Notes: a model not told the origin generated them from the sequence alone. DNA of 56,160 nt from Pseudonocardia acidicola (GCF_012911935.1 NZ_JAAXLA010000043.1:1-56160); one strand, 5' to 3'. Shown: positions 8,303 through 16,428, counted from the first letter of the stretch. Numbers and translations are program-made.

Positions 8303-9556
8303 GTGACCACCGTGACAACCGTGACTGCGCAGGATGTCGATGCCGCCGCCGAGCGTCTGCGCGCCGTGATCGGCCCCAGCCCGCTGCAGCTGTCCCCGCG
8401 GCTCTCCGACGCCATCGGCGGCGAGGTGTGGCTCAAGCGCGAGGACCTGCAACCGGTCCGGTCCTACAAGATCCGCGGGGCGTACAACCTCATCGCCCAG
8501 CTCGAGGACACCGCCCGCAACACCGGTGTGGTCTGCGCGAGCGCGGGCAACCACGCCCAGGGCGTCGCCTTCGCGTGCGCCCGGCTCGGGGTCAAGGCCC
8601 GGGTCTACCTGCCGCGCACCACGCCGCGGCAGAAACGCGACCGGGTGGCCAAGCTCGGCGGCAAGGTCGTCGACGTCATCGTGGTCGGCAACACCTACGA
8701 CGACGCCGCCGCGGCAGCCGCCGCGGACTCCCGGGACACCGGCGCCACCCTGGTGCCCGCGTTCGACGACCCGCGCACCGTCGCCGGCCAGGGCACGGTG
8801 GCCCGCGAGATCCTCAGCCAGCTCGGCGGCGAGCCCGACCTGCTCGTCGTGCCGGTCGGCGGCGGCGGGCTGCTGGCCGGGACGCTCGCCTGGCTGGGCG
8901 AGCGGCACCCGGACGTCCGGGTGGCCGGGGTGGAGCCGGCCGGCGCGGCCGGGATGGCGGCGGCGGTCGCCGCCGGGGAGCCGGTCACGCTGACCGAGCT
9001 GGAGCCGTTCGTCGACGGCGCCGCGGTGCGCCGCGTCGGCGACGTCACCTTCCCGATCGTCCGCGACGCCGGTGTGGTGCTGACCCCGGTGCCCGAAGGC
9101 CGCATCTGCATGGAGATGCTCGCGCTCTACCAGACCGACGGCATCATCGCCGAGCCCGCGGGCGCGCTCGCCCCGGCGGCGCTGGACGCGCTGGACATCC
9201 CGCGCGGGACGACGACGGTGTGCGTGCTCTCCGGCGGCAACAACGACGTGAGCCGGTACGCGGAGATCGTCGAGCGCGCCTTGGTGCACGAGGGCCGCAA
9301 GCACTACTTCCTGGTCGACTTCCCGCAGGAGCCCGGCGCGCTGCGCCGCTTCCTCGACGACGTCCTCGGCCCCGACGACGACATCACGCTGTTCGAGTAC
9401 GTCAAGCGCAGCAACCGGGAGACCGGGCCTGCGCTCGTCGGCATCGAGCTGGGCCGCCCGGAGGACCTCGGCCCGCTGCTGGAGCGCATGCATGCCGCCC
9501 CGCCGCACATCGAGCGCGTCCCGCCGAACAGCCCCCTGTTCCGCTTCCTGCTGTAA
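8303..9556 (+). CDS. ilvA: Threonine ammonia-lyase
   Basis: PLP-dependent deamination of L-threonine to 2-oxobutanoate, the first step towards isoleucine. In the 417-residue product the PLP lysine lies in SYKIRGAYN, the asparagine/substrate loop is SAGNHAQGVA, and the phosphate-binding glycine loop is PVGGGGLLAG. A C-terminal ACT-like regulatory domain begins near FLVDFPQEPGALRRFLDD and ends in PPHIERVPPNSPLFRFLL. Several in-frame valine and threonine codons make the exact GTG start (8303 or 8312) uncertain. A second, degenerate copy of the 3' end occurs at about 11239-11285. Confidence 0.93.
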   Translation: MTTVTTVTAQDVDAAAERLRAVIGPSPLQLSPRLSDAIGGEVWLKREDLQPVRSYKIRGAYNLIAQLEDTARNTGVVCASAGNHAQGVAFACARLGVKARVYLPRTTPRQKRDRVAKLGGKVVDVIVVGNTYDDAAAAAAADSRDTGATLVPAFDDPRTVAGQGTVAREILSQLGGEPDLLVVPVGGGGLLAGTLAWLGERHPDVRVAGVEPAGAAGMAAAVAAGEPVTLTELEPFVDGAAVRRVGDVTFPIVRDAGVVLTPVPEGRICMEMLALYQTDGIIAEPAGALAPAALDALDIPRGTTTVCVLSGGNNDVSRYAEIVERALVHEGRKHYFLVDFPQEPGALRRFLDDVLGPDDDITLFEYVKRSNRETGPALVGIELGRPEDLGPLLERMHAAPPHIERVPPNSPLFRFLL

Positions 9557-9580
9557 GCGCCGGCGCCGGCGCGGTCGTGG

Positions 9581-9612
9581 GCGGTACGTGGTGCTGGCGC
9601 ACCACTTACCGC
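9581..9612. terminator. Bidirectional hairpin between ilvA and the multicopper oxidase gene
   Basis: Arms at 9581-9594 and 9599-9612 pair at 13 of 14 positions around a 4-nt loop. It lies 24 bp after the ilvA stop and 11 bp after the convergent oxidase stop. There is no T tract, which is usual for high-GC actinobacterial terminators. Confidence 0.6.
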
Positions 9613-9623
9613 GCCCGGACCCG

Positions 9624-10853
9624 TCAGGGCACGACCTGGTAGCGGGTCAGCATGCCGGCCTCGATGTGGTCGGCGACGTGGCAGTGGAACAGCCACCTGC
9701 CGGGGTTGTCCGGGGTCATGTCGGCGACCACCATCTGCGCGGGCAGCAGGCTCACGACATCGGTGCGCATGCCGTTGGCGACGACCGTGTTGCCGTGCCA
9801 ATGCGGTGTGTGCAGGTCGACCTCGTTGCCCATTCCCATCAGGTACCAGCGCACCCGTTGACCCACCTTGACCGTCATGCCCTCGCCCGCGGTTGTGCCC
9901 AGTGGCTGGTTCCCGAACACGTAGCCGTTGATGCTGTGCATCTTGTTCGACTCTTCGAACTCGGCGTCGTCCTTCGCCGGCGCAGCGGTGAGCGTGGCCA
10001 TGTTCTTGTCCAGGTAAGAGCTCTTGTTCTCGTCGCTGACCTCGAAGTTCGCGATGAGTTCGCGGTCCACGTCGACCGGCGTGCCGTCGGGGCGGGCCAT
10101 GCCGGCCCGGGTCACGATGACCGGCCCCACCAGCCCGCTGTAGACGTCGGCGACCTCGTCGGTGTGCGAGTGGTACATCCACATCACCGAGCTGGGGTCC
10201 ATCGGCCCGGGACCCGCACGTTCGGGCACCGTGTAGTCGTAGGTGTAGATCTTCCCGGGTGCGACGGCGTCGTCGCCCTGCTGGGTGGCCGTGGTCCCGT
10301 CACTGTAGGGCGCGCCCTCGGATCCCTTGTCGTACTTCAGGCCGTGCATGTGGATGCTGACCTTGTGGTCGGCGAGGGTGAGATTGTTCTTGAACACGAT
10401 CCTGACCTTGTCGCCGACGACGGCGCGGATCACGGGGCCGAGGTCACCGAGATGCTCCCACGCGGGCGGGCGCGGCGTGAGCGTCGTGAACGTGGCGTCG
10501 GTGTACTCCCGGTACAACGACTTGACGTACGTCGTGCCGATCCGGGCCGGGCCGGCGGCCGTGTACTTGCTCGCCACGGCGTCGAACGCGGCGCCGGTGA
10601 TGTCGTTCTTGCCGTCGGGGGCGTAGTTCCAGGGCACCTCGTCGGCGGCGATGTAGTAGGTCCGCGTCTGCGGTGCCGACTGCTGCGACGGATCCACACC
10701 GGCTGCCGCAGCAAGGCCGGGCGGGCGCCCCACCGCAAGGACGGTGACCGCGAACGCCAGCACGACGGCGACCACCACGGCCACGATTGGCAGAAGACGA
10801 CGCTCCCACGATTTCCTGGGCCCGATCGCCGACGGATCCTCGATACCCTCCAC
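9624..10853 (-). CDS. Multicopper oxidase
   Basis: A copper-dependent oxidase, probably membrane-anchored or secreted: residues 20-43 (LPIVAVVVAVVLAFAVTVLA) form a signal anchor with no clear cleavage site. All four copper-ligand clusters are visible in the 409 residues: HMHG, YHSHTDE, HTPHWHG and HCHVADHIEAGM. The last supplies the type 1 Cys-His-Met set. It starts at a GTG preceded by a run of six G that can act as ribosome-binding site. It stands alone, convergent with ilvA. A 14-bp stem-loop lies 78 nt upstream. Metal detoxification or phenol oxidation is a family-based guess; the substrate cannot be read from sequence. Confidence 0.88.
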   Translation of the reverse strand: MEGIEDPSAIGPRKSWERRLLPIVAVVVAVVLAFAVTVLAVGRPPGLAAAAGVDPSQQSAPQTRTYYIAADEVPWNYAPDGKNDITGAAFDAVASKYTAAGPARIGTTYVKSLYREYTDATFTTLTPRPPAWEHLGDLGPVIRAVVGDKVRIVFKNNLTLADHKVSIHMHGLKYDKGSEGAPYSDGTTATQQGDDAVAPGKIYTYDYTVPERAGPGPMDPSSVMWMYHSHTDEVADVYSGLVGPVIVTRAGMARPDGTPVDVDRELIANFEVSDENKSSYLDKNMATLTAAPAKDDAEFEESNKMHSINGYVFGNQPLGTTAGEGMTVKVGQRVRWYLMGMGNEVDLHTPHWHGNTVVANGMRTDVVSLLPAQMVVADMTPDNPGRWLFHCHVADHIEAGMLTRYQVVP

Positions 10854-10930
10854 CGCATTCCCCCCTCATCGACGCACACCATCGCCGATCATGGGGAACG
10901 ATGCTTTTCACGATGGAACACCGGCTCGCG

Positions 10931-10965
10931 GGGTGTCCACCCCCTCATTTGGGGGGTGGACACCC
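10931..10965. promoter_or_regulatory. Perfect 14-bp inverted repeat upstream of the multicopper oxidase gene
   Basis: GGGTGTCCACCCCC at 10931-10944 is exactly complementary to 10952-10965, with a 7-nt loop. It starts 78 nt before the oxidase start codon. It could be an operator for a dimeric regulator or an RNA hairpin in the 5' region; no gene ends here for which it could be a terminator. Confidence 0.55.
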
Positions 10966-11238
10966 ACTCCTCACCAGGCGGTCGACATCGAGCGCCGGCC
11001 GAACGGGCTGGGATCAGGCCCCTGGGCGGCCTGTGAACAGCACCTTTCCTCAGCACGTCGGAATCGCGAAAACGGACGATTCACAACCCCGCCGAGAAGT
11101 ACCGCCGAACATTCTCCGGAGCGCCGGACGACGATTCGGCCGCCGTGCACTGCATCCGGTCGCCCCCTGACCGACCCGGTGCTCGTGGCCGGGGCAGGCG
11201 GACGAGGCGTGCGCGACCGCAGCCAGGTCCTCGCGCAC

Positions 11239-11285
11239 CGCCGCACATCGAGCGGGTCCCGCCCGGCAGCCCGCTGCACGCCTGA
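11239..11285 (+). pseudogene. Remnant of a threonine ammonia-lyase 3' end
   Basis: The stretch translates in one frame to APPHIERVPPGSPLHA followed by TGA. This matches the ilvA C-terminus APPHIERVPPNSPLFRFLL at 9496-9556, including 25 of 26 identical bases over the PPHIERVPP codons. Upstream similarity fades within a few codons. It is a decayed partial duplication or the tail of a lost paralogue. Confidence 0.65.
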
Positions 11286-11336
11286 GCGGCCGGGACCGCG
11301 GCATCGGAGCCGCCGGAGCGACGATCGGCGGCGGCC

Positions 11337-11374
11337 CGGGGACATGGTGGCCGCAGATGGCCGCCATGTCCCCG
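11337..11374 (-). terminator. Terminator hairpin of the acyl-CoA dehydrogenase gene
   Basis: Two 16-nt arms (11337-11352, 11359-11374) pair fully with one G-T wobble around a 6-nt loop. The structure begins 21 nt after the acyl-CoA dehydrogenase stop codon. It has no T tract. Confidence 0.7.
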
Positions 11375-11395
11375 AACCGCCGGTCGATCGGCCGG

Positions 11396-12550
11396 TCAGC
11401 GCAGCAGCGAGCGCGCCATGACGAGGCGCTGCACCTGGTTGGTGCCTTCGTAGATCTGAGTGATCTTGGCATCGCGCATCATGCGCTCCACCGGGAAGTC
11501 CCTGGTGTAGCCCGCACCGCCCAGCAACTGCACGGCGTCAGTGGTCACCGACATCGCGACGTCGCTGGCCATGCACTTGGCGGCACTGGAGATGAAGCCC
11601 AGGTTCGCCTCGCCGCGCTCGGCGCGCGAGGTGGCCACGTAGACGAGCTGCCGGGCGGCCTCCACCTTCATCGCCATGTCGGCGAGCATGAACTGCAGAC
11701 CCTGGAACTCGGCCAGGTGCTTGCCGAACTGCTTGCGCTCCTTGACGTACTGGATCGCGATGTCCAGGGCGCCCTGCGCGATGCCGACGGCCTGCGCACC
11801 GATGGTCGGGCGGGTGTGGTCGAGCGTCTGCAGCGCGGTCTTGAAGCCGGTTCCCTCAGCGCCGATGATCCGGTCGGCCGGGATGCGGCAGTCCTGGAAG
11901 TAGATCTCCCGGGTCGGCGAGCCGTTGATGCCGAGCTTGCGCTCCTTGGGCCCGACCTCGAAGCCCGGGTCGTCCTTGTGCACGACGAACGCGGAGATGC
12001 CGTTGGCCTTCTTCTCCGGGTCGGTCACCGCCATGACCGTGTACCAGGTCGACTCGCCGGCGTTGGTGATCCAGCACTTGGTGCCGTTGAGCACCCACTC
12101 GTCGCCGTCGCGGTGAGCCCGGGTCTTCATCGACGCCGCGTCGGAGCCGGCCTCCCGCTCGGACAGCGCGTAGGAGATCATCGCCTCGCCGCCGGCGATC
12201 GACGGCAGCACCTGCTGCTTCAGCTCGTGCGAGGCGGACAGCAGGATCGGGGTCAGGCCCAGACCGTTGACACCGGGGATCAGCGACGACGACGCGCAGG
12301 CCCGCGCGACCTCCTCGATGACGATGCAGCCGGCGAGCTCGTCGGCACCCTCGCCGCCGTACTCCTCCGGAATGATGATCGCGTGGAAGCCCGCCTTGGT
12401 CAGCGCATCCCGGGCCTCGACCGGGTAGCGGCCCTGCTCGTCCACCTCGGCCGCGTAGGGCGCGATCTCCTTCTCGGCGAGCGCGCGGACGGCCTCGCGC
12501 AGGGCCTCGTGCTCGTCGCTGAGCCGGTAGCTGTCGAAATCGGCGTTCAT
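11396..12550 (-). CDS. fadE25: Acyl-CoA dehydrogenase (FadE25-like)
   Basis: FAD-dependent alpha,beta-dehydrogenation of acyl-CoA in fatty or branched-chain acid catabolism. The 384-residue protein has the FAD/substrate signature YALSEREAGSDAASMKT, the second signature QYVKERKQFGKHLAEFQ, and the terminal catalytic motif QIYEGTNQVQRLVMAR with the base Glu. I chose the ATG at 12550 (MNADFDSYRLSDEHEALREA), where homology starts. Its place beside purE/purK matches fadE25 (Rv3274c). A TetR gene is divergent 97 bp away and probably represses it. Confidence 0.92.
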   Translation of the reverse strand: MNADFDSYRLSDEHEALREAVRALAEKEIAPYAAEVDEQGRYPVEARDALTKAGFHAIIIPEEYGGEGADELAGCIVIEEVARACASSSLIPGVNGLGLTPILLSASHELKQQVLPSIAGGEAMISYALSEREAGSDAASMKTRAHRDGDEWVLNGTKCWITNAGESTWYTVMAVTDPEKKANGISAFVVHKDDPGFEVGPKERKLGINGSPTREIYFQDCRIPADRIIGAEGTGFKTALQTLDHTRPTIGAQAVGIAQGALDIAIQYVKERKQFGKHLAEFQGLQFMLADMAMKVEAARQLVYVATSRAERGEANLGFISSAAKCMASDVAMSVTTDAVQLLGGAGYTRDFPVERMMRDAKITQIYEGTNQVQRLVMARSLLR

Positions 12551-12603
12551 GTCCCCGTTCCTGTCCGAAGGCGGTGTCACGGAATGCGTCGACATACCGT
12601 AAC

Positions 12604-12616
12604 GGCACTCCGTGCC
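12604..12616. promoter_or_regulatory. Candidate TetR operator
   Basis: GGCACTCCGTGCC is a 5-bp inverted repeat with a 3-bp spacer midway between the acyl-CoA dehydrogenase and TetR start codons. A further GGTGCC half-site lies just before the TetR ATG. It is inferred as an autoregulatory site. Confidence 0.35.
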
Positions 12617-12634
12617 ATCTAGCAAACGTGATGC

Positions 12635-12640
12635 TACCCT
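12635..12640 (+). promoter_or_regulatory. Candidate -10 box of the TetR gene (leaderless)
   Basis: TACCCT lies 7 nt before the ATG at 12648, leaving no room for a leader or ribosome-binding site. Confidence 0.5.
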
Positions 12641-12647
12641 CGGTGCC

Positions 12648-13349
12648 ATGACACGCTCGGCCGACGCGCCGTCCACCGCGCGCCGCGGTCGCTCCGCGGA
12701 GGGCCGCGCCGAGGTACGTCGCGAGCTGGTGAACGCCGCAGTGGACCTGTTCACCGGACGCGGCTACGACGAGACCACCGTCGACGACATCGCGGCCGCT
12801 GCCGGCGTCGGACGGCGCACCTTCTTCCGCTACTTCCGCAGCAAGGAGGACGCGGTCTCCCCCGACCACGAGTCCTGCCTGGAACGGGTGGCCGCGGTCT
12901 TCGCCGACGCGCACCCGTCGGAACCGCTGCTGTCGGTGGTGCTGCGCGCCGGGGAGACGGTGTTCGACCTCTACTTCAACGACGCCGAGGTGGCCCGCAA
13001 ACGGTTCCGGCTCACCCACGAGGTTCCCGCGCTGCGCGACCGGGAGGCCGCCAGCGTCGACCACTACCGGCGGCTGTTCACCCGGCAGCTGCGCGTGCGC
13101 CTGGCCGACGTGCCCGACGGCGAGCTGCGGGCCGCGGTGACCGCCGCGGCGGTCGTGGCGGCACACAACCACGCGCTGCGGGCCTGGCTCGCCGACGGCG
13201 CCACCGCGGCCGGTATCGAGCCCTGCCGGGCGCACTTCCGCCGGGTCGCGGACCTCCTGCCGGTCGAGGCCGCGGACGAGCTCAAGGACGTCGCGCGCCG
13301 GCTCGAGGAAGCGGTCGGACGCCTGGAGCAGCGCAACGCCGGGTCGTGA
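12648..13349 (+). CDS. TetR family transcriptional regulator
   Basis: A DNA-binding repressor of 233 residues. The N-terminal TetR domain is typical, with DLFTGRGYDETTVDDIAAAAGVGRRTFFRYFRSKEDAV at about residues 35-72. The C-terminal ligand domain resembles the acyl-CoA-like-ligand type found in MftR-like regulators. The start at 12648 (MTRSADAPS) is supported by the TACCCT hexamer 7 nt upstream. The divergent acyl-CoA dehydrogenase gene is its likely target, with an acyl-CoA or related effector inferred from the neighbour. Confidence 0.88.
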   Translation: MTRSADAPSTARRGRSAEGRAEVRRELVNAAVDLFTGRGYDETTVDDIAAAAGVGRRTFFRYFRSKEDAVSPDHESCLERVAAVFADAHPSEPLLSVVLRAGETVFDLYFNDAEVARKRFRLTHEVPALRDREAASVDHYRRLFTRQLRVRLADVPDGELRAAVTAAAVVAAHNHALRAWLADGATAAGIEPCRAHFRRVADLLPVEAADELKDVARRLEEAVGRLEQRNAGS

Positions 13350-14066
13350 GGAGTCGCGACAGCGGTCGCGCCGGCCCCGCCGAACGCTGCGCTGCGGGTG
13401 CCGCTCACGTCACCCGGCGCCGACGATCGGCGCGGCGCCGGTCGTCGGGGCGGAGGATGGGGCGGCCCGTCCCGGCCTGCGGACATGCATGATCCCCGGG
13501 CCGCACCATGGGGTGCGCACGCCGAGCTGGACGGGCTCGGGCCCGGGGATCACGGGTGACTGCCTGGAATTCGCCGGCACTTGCCCGGCTTCCACTGGCC
13601 GTCGGAGACGCGTCCTGTAGTGCTAGCGGACAGCCACCTCACGAGTCCTGTAGCTAATCAACGCTGGACCACCTCCTCTCACGTGTACCGCCACACTACG
13701 GCCGCTCCCCCGCGGCCCGCCACACGAATTCCGCCCGCTCCCCCGAGGCCGGGCCCGGTGACGCCCCGACCCCGTACCGCCCCATTGACCACCGCCCGGC
13801 CACGCGAATCGAGAGGCCCCGCGACGTGCAGGACGAACCGCGTCCCGCGGATCCATCTCCGGACCGGGCGAGATACGCACGCGAAACGGCTCCCCGTGTG
13901 ATTTCCGGCCCCGGCATCGCGGATTCGGACGGTTTCGTCTCACGCGGGCCGGGCGCTGCACCCACATCCAGCCGCTCACCCTCTGCAGCGGCTTTCGGGC
14001 ACGCGGAACCACACGGTTCTCCGAGCCGGGCGCGAGGCACATCACGCCCGGACACAGCCACGGCGG
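13350..14066. other. Gene-poor region between the TetR gene and purE
   Basis: In 717 bp no reading frame gives a credible protein: the open frames are Arg/Pro/Gly-rich and resemble nothing known. It contains a nested inverted repeat able to fold as a three-way junction (13490-13552), two copies of GTCCTGTAG 33 bp apart (13612-13620 and 13645-13653), and lower-GC sequence around 13560-13700 unlike its surroundings. It may be the residue of a mobile element. Confidence 0.6.
13490..13552. repeat. Nested inverted repeat with three-way-junction potential
   Basis: A perfect 13-bp outer stem (TGATCCCCGGGCC at 13490-13502 with 13540-13552) encloses two further hairpins. These are GCACC/GGTGC at 13503-13516 with a 4-nt loop and CGAGC/GCTCG at 13523-13539 with a 7-nt loop, joined by a 6-nt linker. 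Almost every base is placed in a helix or a short loop. It may be a structured RNA, a bidirectional terminator or a mobile-element end. Confidence 0.7.
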
Positions 14067-14594
14067 TCAGCCCGCCGCGGTGTCGTTCACCGACGCCCGC
14101 AACGCGGCGTCCTTCTCCAGCACCGTGCGCTCGAGCGCCGCCTGGAACGCCTCCATCCGGGCCCGCAACTGCGGATCGGCCGCAGCCAGCATCCGCACGG
14201 CGAGCAGGCCGGCGTTGCGCGCACCGCCCACCGCGACCGTGGCCACGGGCACCCCGGCGGGCATCTGGACGATCGACAGCAGCGAGTCCAGGCCGTCGAG
14301 CTGGCGCAGCGGGACGGGCACCCCGATCACCGGCAGCGGCGTCGCCGCGGCCACCATCCCGGGCAGGTGGGCGGCCCCGCCCGCCCCGGCGATGATCACC
14401 CGCAGGCCACGGCCGGCGGCGTCGCGGGCGTAGTCGAGCATCCGCTGCGGGGTCCGGTGCGCGGAGTAGACGCCGACCTCGTGCGGAATCTCGAACTCGG
14501 CCAGCGCCTCGGCCGCGGCCCCCATCACCGGCCAGTCCGAGTCGCTGCCCATGATCACGCCGACCTGCGGCGCCCCGTCCCGCGGTTCGGTCAT
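14067..14594 (-). CDS. purE: N5-carboxyaminoimidazole ribonucleotide mutase
   Basis: PurE moves the carboxyl group of N5-CAIR to C4, giving CAIR in purine synthesis. The 175-residue protein shows the class I signature GVIMGSDSDWPVM at the N-terminus, YSAHRTPQRM and AGAGGAAHLPGMVAA. The ATG at 14594 overlaps the purK stop as ATGA, so translation is coupled. This is the purK-purE order of the Rv3276c-Rv3275c operon. Confidence 0.95.
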   Translation of the reverse strand: MTEPRDGAPQVGVIMGSDSDWPVMGAAAEALAEFEIPHEVGVYSAHRTPQRMLDYARDAAGRGLRVIIAGAGGAAHLPGMVAAATPLPVIGVPVPLRQLDGLDSLLSIVQMPAGVPVATVAVGGARNAGLLAVRMLAAADPQLRARMEAFQAALERTVLEKDAALRASVNDTAAG

Positions 14595-15814
14595 CGCGCG
14601 TACCCCGCTCCCTCTCCTGCCGCGCCGTCGTGCGGCGACCAGCCGTCGGACCACACCCCGGTCGACAACCACTGCGCGGCGAGCGCCGCCCGCTCCCGGA
14701 CGGCGTCCAGATCGTCACCGAGCGCCGTCACGTGGCCGACCTTGCGTGCCGGGCGCTCCTGCTTGCCGTAGAGGTGCACCTTGACGTCCGGGAACCGGGC
14801 GAACAGGTGGTGCACCCGCTCGTCGACGCTCATCCCCGGCGGGTTCACCGCGCCCAGCACGTTGGCCATCACCACGACCGGGGCGGTCGGCGTGGTCACG
14901 CCCAGCGGGTAGTCCAGAACCGCGCGCAGGTGCTGTTCGAACTGCGAGGTGCGGGAGCCCTCGATGGTCCAGTGCCCGGAGTTGTGCGGGCGCATGGCCA
15001 GCTCGTTGACCACCAGCCCCTCAGGGCCGTCCCCGGTCTGGAACAGCTCGACGGCCAGCAGGCCGGTGACGCCGAGCTCGCTGGCCACCCGCAGCGCGAG
15101 CTGCTGGGCGGCCAGCGCGGTCTCCTCGGCCAGGCCGGGCGCCGGCGCCAGCACCTGCACGCACTGGCCGTCCTCCTGGACGGTCTCCACCACCGGCCAG
15201 GCCGCGGCCTGCCCGTACGGCGAGCGCGCCACCTGGGCGGTCAGCTCGCGGCGCATCGTGACGGCCTGCTCGACCATCAGCGGGGTGCCCGCGGCGAGCA
15301 GGTCCTCGACCAGCTCGGGGTCGGGGCCGTCGAGCTTCCACACGCCTCGTCCGTCATAGCCGCCGCGGACGGCTTTGAGGATCACCGGCCAGCCGTGGTC
15401 GGCGCTGAACGCCTTGACGTCCGCCGCGCTGGTCACCTCGGCGAAGGGCGGCACCGGCAGTCCCATCGCGGCCAGCCGGCGGCGCATGACCAGCTTGTCC
15501 TGGGCGTGCAGCAGGGCATCCGGGCCGGGGTGCACCGGGACACCGGCATCGACCAGCGCGCGCAGCTGCTCCTGCGGGACCCCTTCGTGGTCGAAGGTGA
15601 CCGCGTCGCAGCCGCGGGCGAAGGTGCGCAACGCGTCGAGATCGTCGACCGTGCCGAGGACGATGTCGGGGGCGACGAGCGCAGCGGGCTCGTCGGAATG
15701 GACGGCCAGGACCCGCAGGGACTGGCCGAGCGCGATCGCGGCCTGGTGGGTCATCCGGGCGAGCTGCCCCGCCCCGACCATGCCGACGACAGGGACGCCG
15801 GTGGTTGTGCTCAC
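14591..15814 (-). CDS. purK: N5-carboxyaminoimidazole ribonucleotide synthase
   Basis: This ATP-grasp enzyme carboxylates AIR to N5-CAIR, the substrate of PurE. The 407-residue protein begins with GMVGAGQLARMTHQAAIALG and has the ATP-grasp segments VILKAVRGGYDGRGVW and ELAMRPHNSGHWTIEG. The GTG start at 15814 is preceded by TAGGCT 9 nt away, suggesting a leaderless purKE transcript. Divergent from the GtrA gene. Confidence 0.95.
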   Translation of the reverse strand: MSTTTGVPVVGMVGAGQLARMTHQAAIALGQSLRVLAVHSDEPAALVAPDIVLGTVDDLDALRTFARGCDAVTFDHEGVPQEQLRALVDAGVPVHPGPDALLHAQDKLVMRRRLAAMGLPVPPFAEVTSAADVKAFSADHGWPVILKAVRGGYDGRGVWKLDGPDPELVEDLLAAGTPLMVEQAVTMRRELTAQVARSPYGQAAAWPVVETVQEDGQCVQVLAPAPGLAEETALAAQQLALRVASELGVTGLLAVELFQTGDGPEGLVVNELAMRPHNSGHWTIEGSRTSQFEQHLRAVLDYPLGVTTPTAPVVVMANVLGAVNPPGMSVDERVHHLFARFPDVKVHLYGKQERPARKVGHVTALGDDLDAVRERAALAAQWLSTGVWSDGWSPHDGAAGEGAGYAR

Positions 15815-15823
15815 GGTGTCAAG

Positions 15824-15829
15824 AGCCTA
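15824..15829 (-). promoter_or_regulatory. Candidate -10 box of purK
   Basis: TAGGCT on the minus strand, 9 nt upstream of the GTG at 15814. The same hexamer precedes accD5 and the purine phosphorylase gene. Confidence 0.5.
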
Positions 15830-15896
15830 CGTCGACCGGGCCGACGGCCGCGGCCCACCCCGTGAGTTCGTGAGCACATCTGGCACGATCGATCAG

Positions 15897-16412
15897 GTGT
15901 CCGTGGTCGAATCGGTGCTGGCGCGCTTCCCCGAGCAATACCGCGATGCCGCCATCAAGCACCGCGAGCTGGTGAAGTTCGCCTTCGTCGGCGGCGTCAC
16001 CTGGGTGATCGACACCGTCGTCTTCCTGGTGCTCAAGAGCACCGTGCTGGAGCCGAAGCCGATCACCGCGAAGGTCATCGCGGTGCTGGTGGCGACGATC
16101 GTGTCCTACGTGCTCAACCGCGAGTGGTCCTTCCGCACCCGCGGCGGCCGGGAACGCCACCACGAGGCCGCGCTGTTCTTCGTCATCAGCGGCGTCGGCG
16201 TCGCGGTCTACACCGCGCCGCTGGCCATCTCGCGCTACGTGCTCGACCTCAAGGTGCCCGGGGTCAGCCTGCTCACCCAGGAGATCGCCGACTTCGTCAG
16301 CGGTCAGATCATCGGCGTGCTGGCAGGCATGGTGTTCCGCTGGTGGGCGTTCCGCCGGTTCGTCTTCCCGGACGAGAACGCCCGCCGCCGGGTGCCGGTG
16401 GTCGGGGACTGA
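15897..16412 (+). CDS. GtrA family membrane protein
   Basis: A 171-residue integral membrane protein with four predicted helices (around FAFVGGVTWVIDTVVFLVL, ITAKVIAVLVATIVSYVLN, AALFFVISGVGVAVYTAPL and VSGQIIGVLAGMVFRWWAF). GtrA proteins are thought to help translocate or donate lipid-linked sugars in surface glycan assembly. NREWSFR and FRRFVFPDE are typical family motifs. I chose the GTG at 15897; an in-frame GTG at 15870 would add nine residues. It is Rv3277-like by position, divergent from purK. Confidence 0.88.
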   Translation: MSVVESVLARFPEQYRDAAIKHRELVKFAFVGGVTWVIDTVVFLVLKSTVLEPKPITAKVIAVLVATIVSYVLNREWSFRTRGGRERHHEAALFFVISGVGVAVYTAPLAISRYVLDLKVPGVSLLTQEIADFVSGQIIGVLAGMVFRWWAFRRFVFPDENARRRVPVVGD

Positions 16413-16428
16413 CCGGCCACCGGCCGGC

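Larger units (their letters stand above)
10854..11395. other. Intergenic region between the multicopper oxidase and acyl-CoA dehydrogenase genes
   Basis: No convincing gene in 542 bp. It contains the upstream region of the oxidase gene with a 14-bp stem-loop (10931-10965), a stretch of lower-GC sequence (about 11040-11160), a degraded copy of the ilvA 3' end (11239-11285) and the terminator hairpin of the acyl-CoA dehydrogenase gene (11337-11374). Confidence 0.7.

Noticed and set aside
5513..9508. Very long minus-strand open frame (over 1,300 codons) opposite the LCP, TIGR03089 and ilvA genes
   Set aside because: It is antisense to three well-supported genes and made of Arg, Gly, Ala, His and Val in a repetitive pattern typical of GC-rich antisense frames.
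13490..13552. tRNA gene
   Set aside because: The two internal hairpins do not match D and T arms, there is no anticodon arm of correct size, and the 13-bp outer stem is too long for an acceptor stem.
13410..13595. 61-residue minus-strand frame across the nested inverted repeat, considered as a peptide precursor
   Set aside because: The sequence is dictated by the palindromes, has no leader-like or core-like pattern, and no modification enzyme lies nearby.
13623..14045. 140-residue minus-strand frame in the gene-poor region
   Set aside because: Arg/Gly/Pro-rich with no domain and no start signal. The overlapping plus-strand frames are no better.
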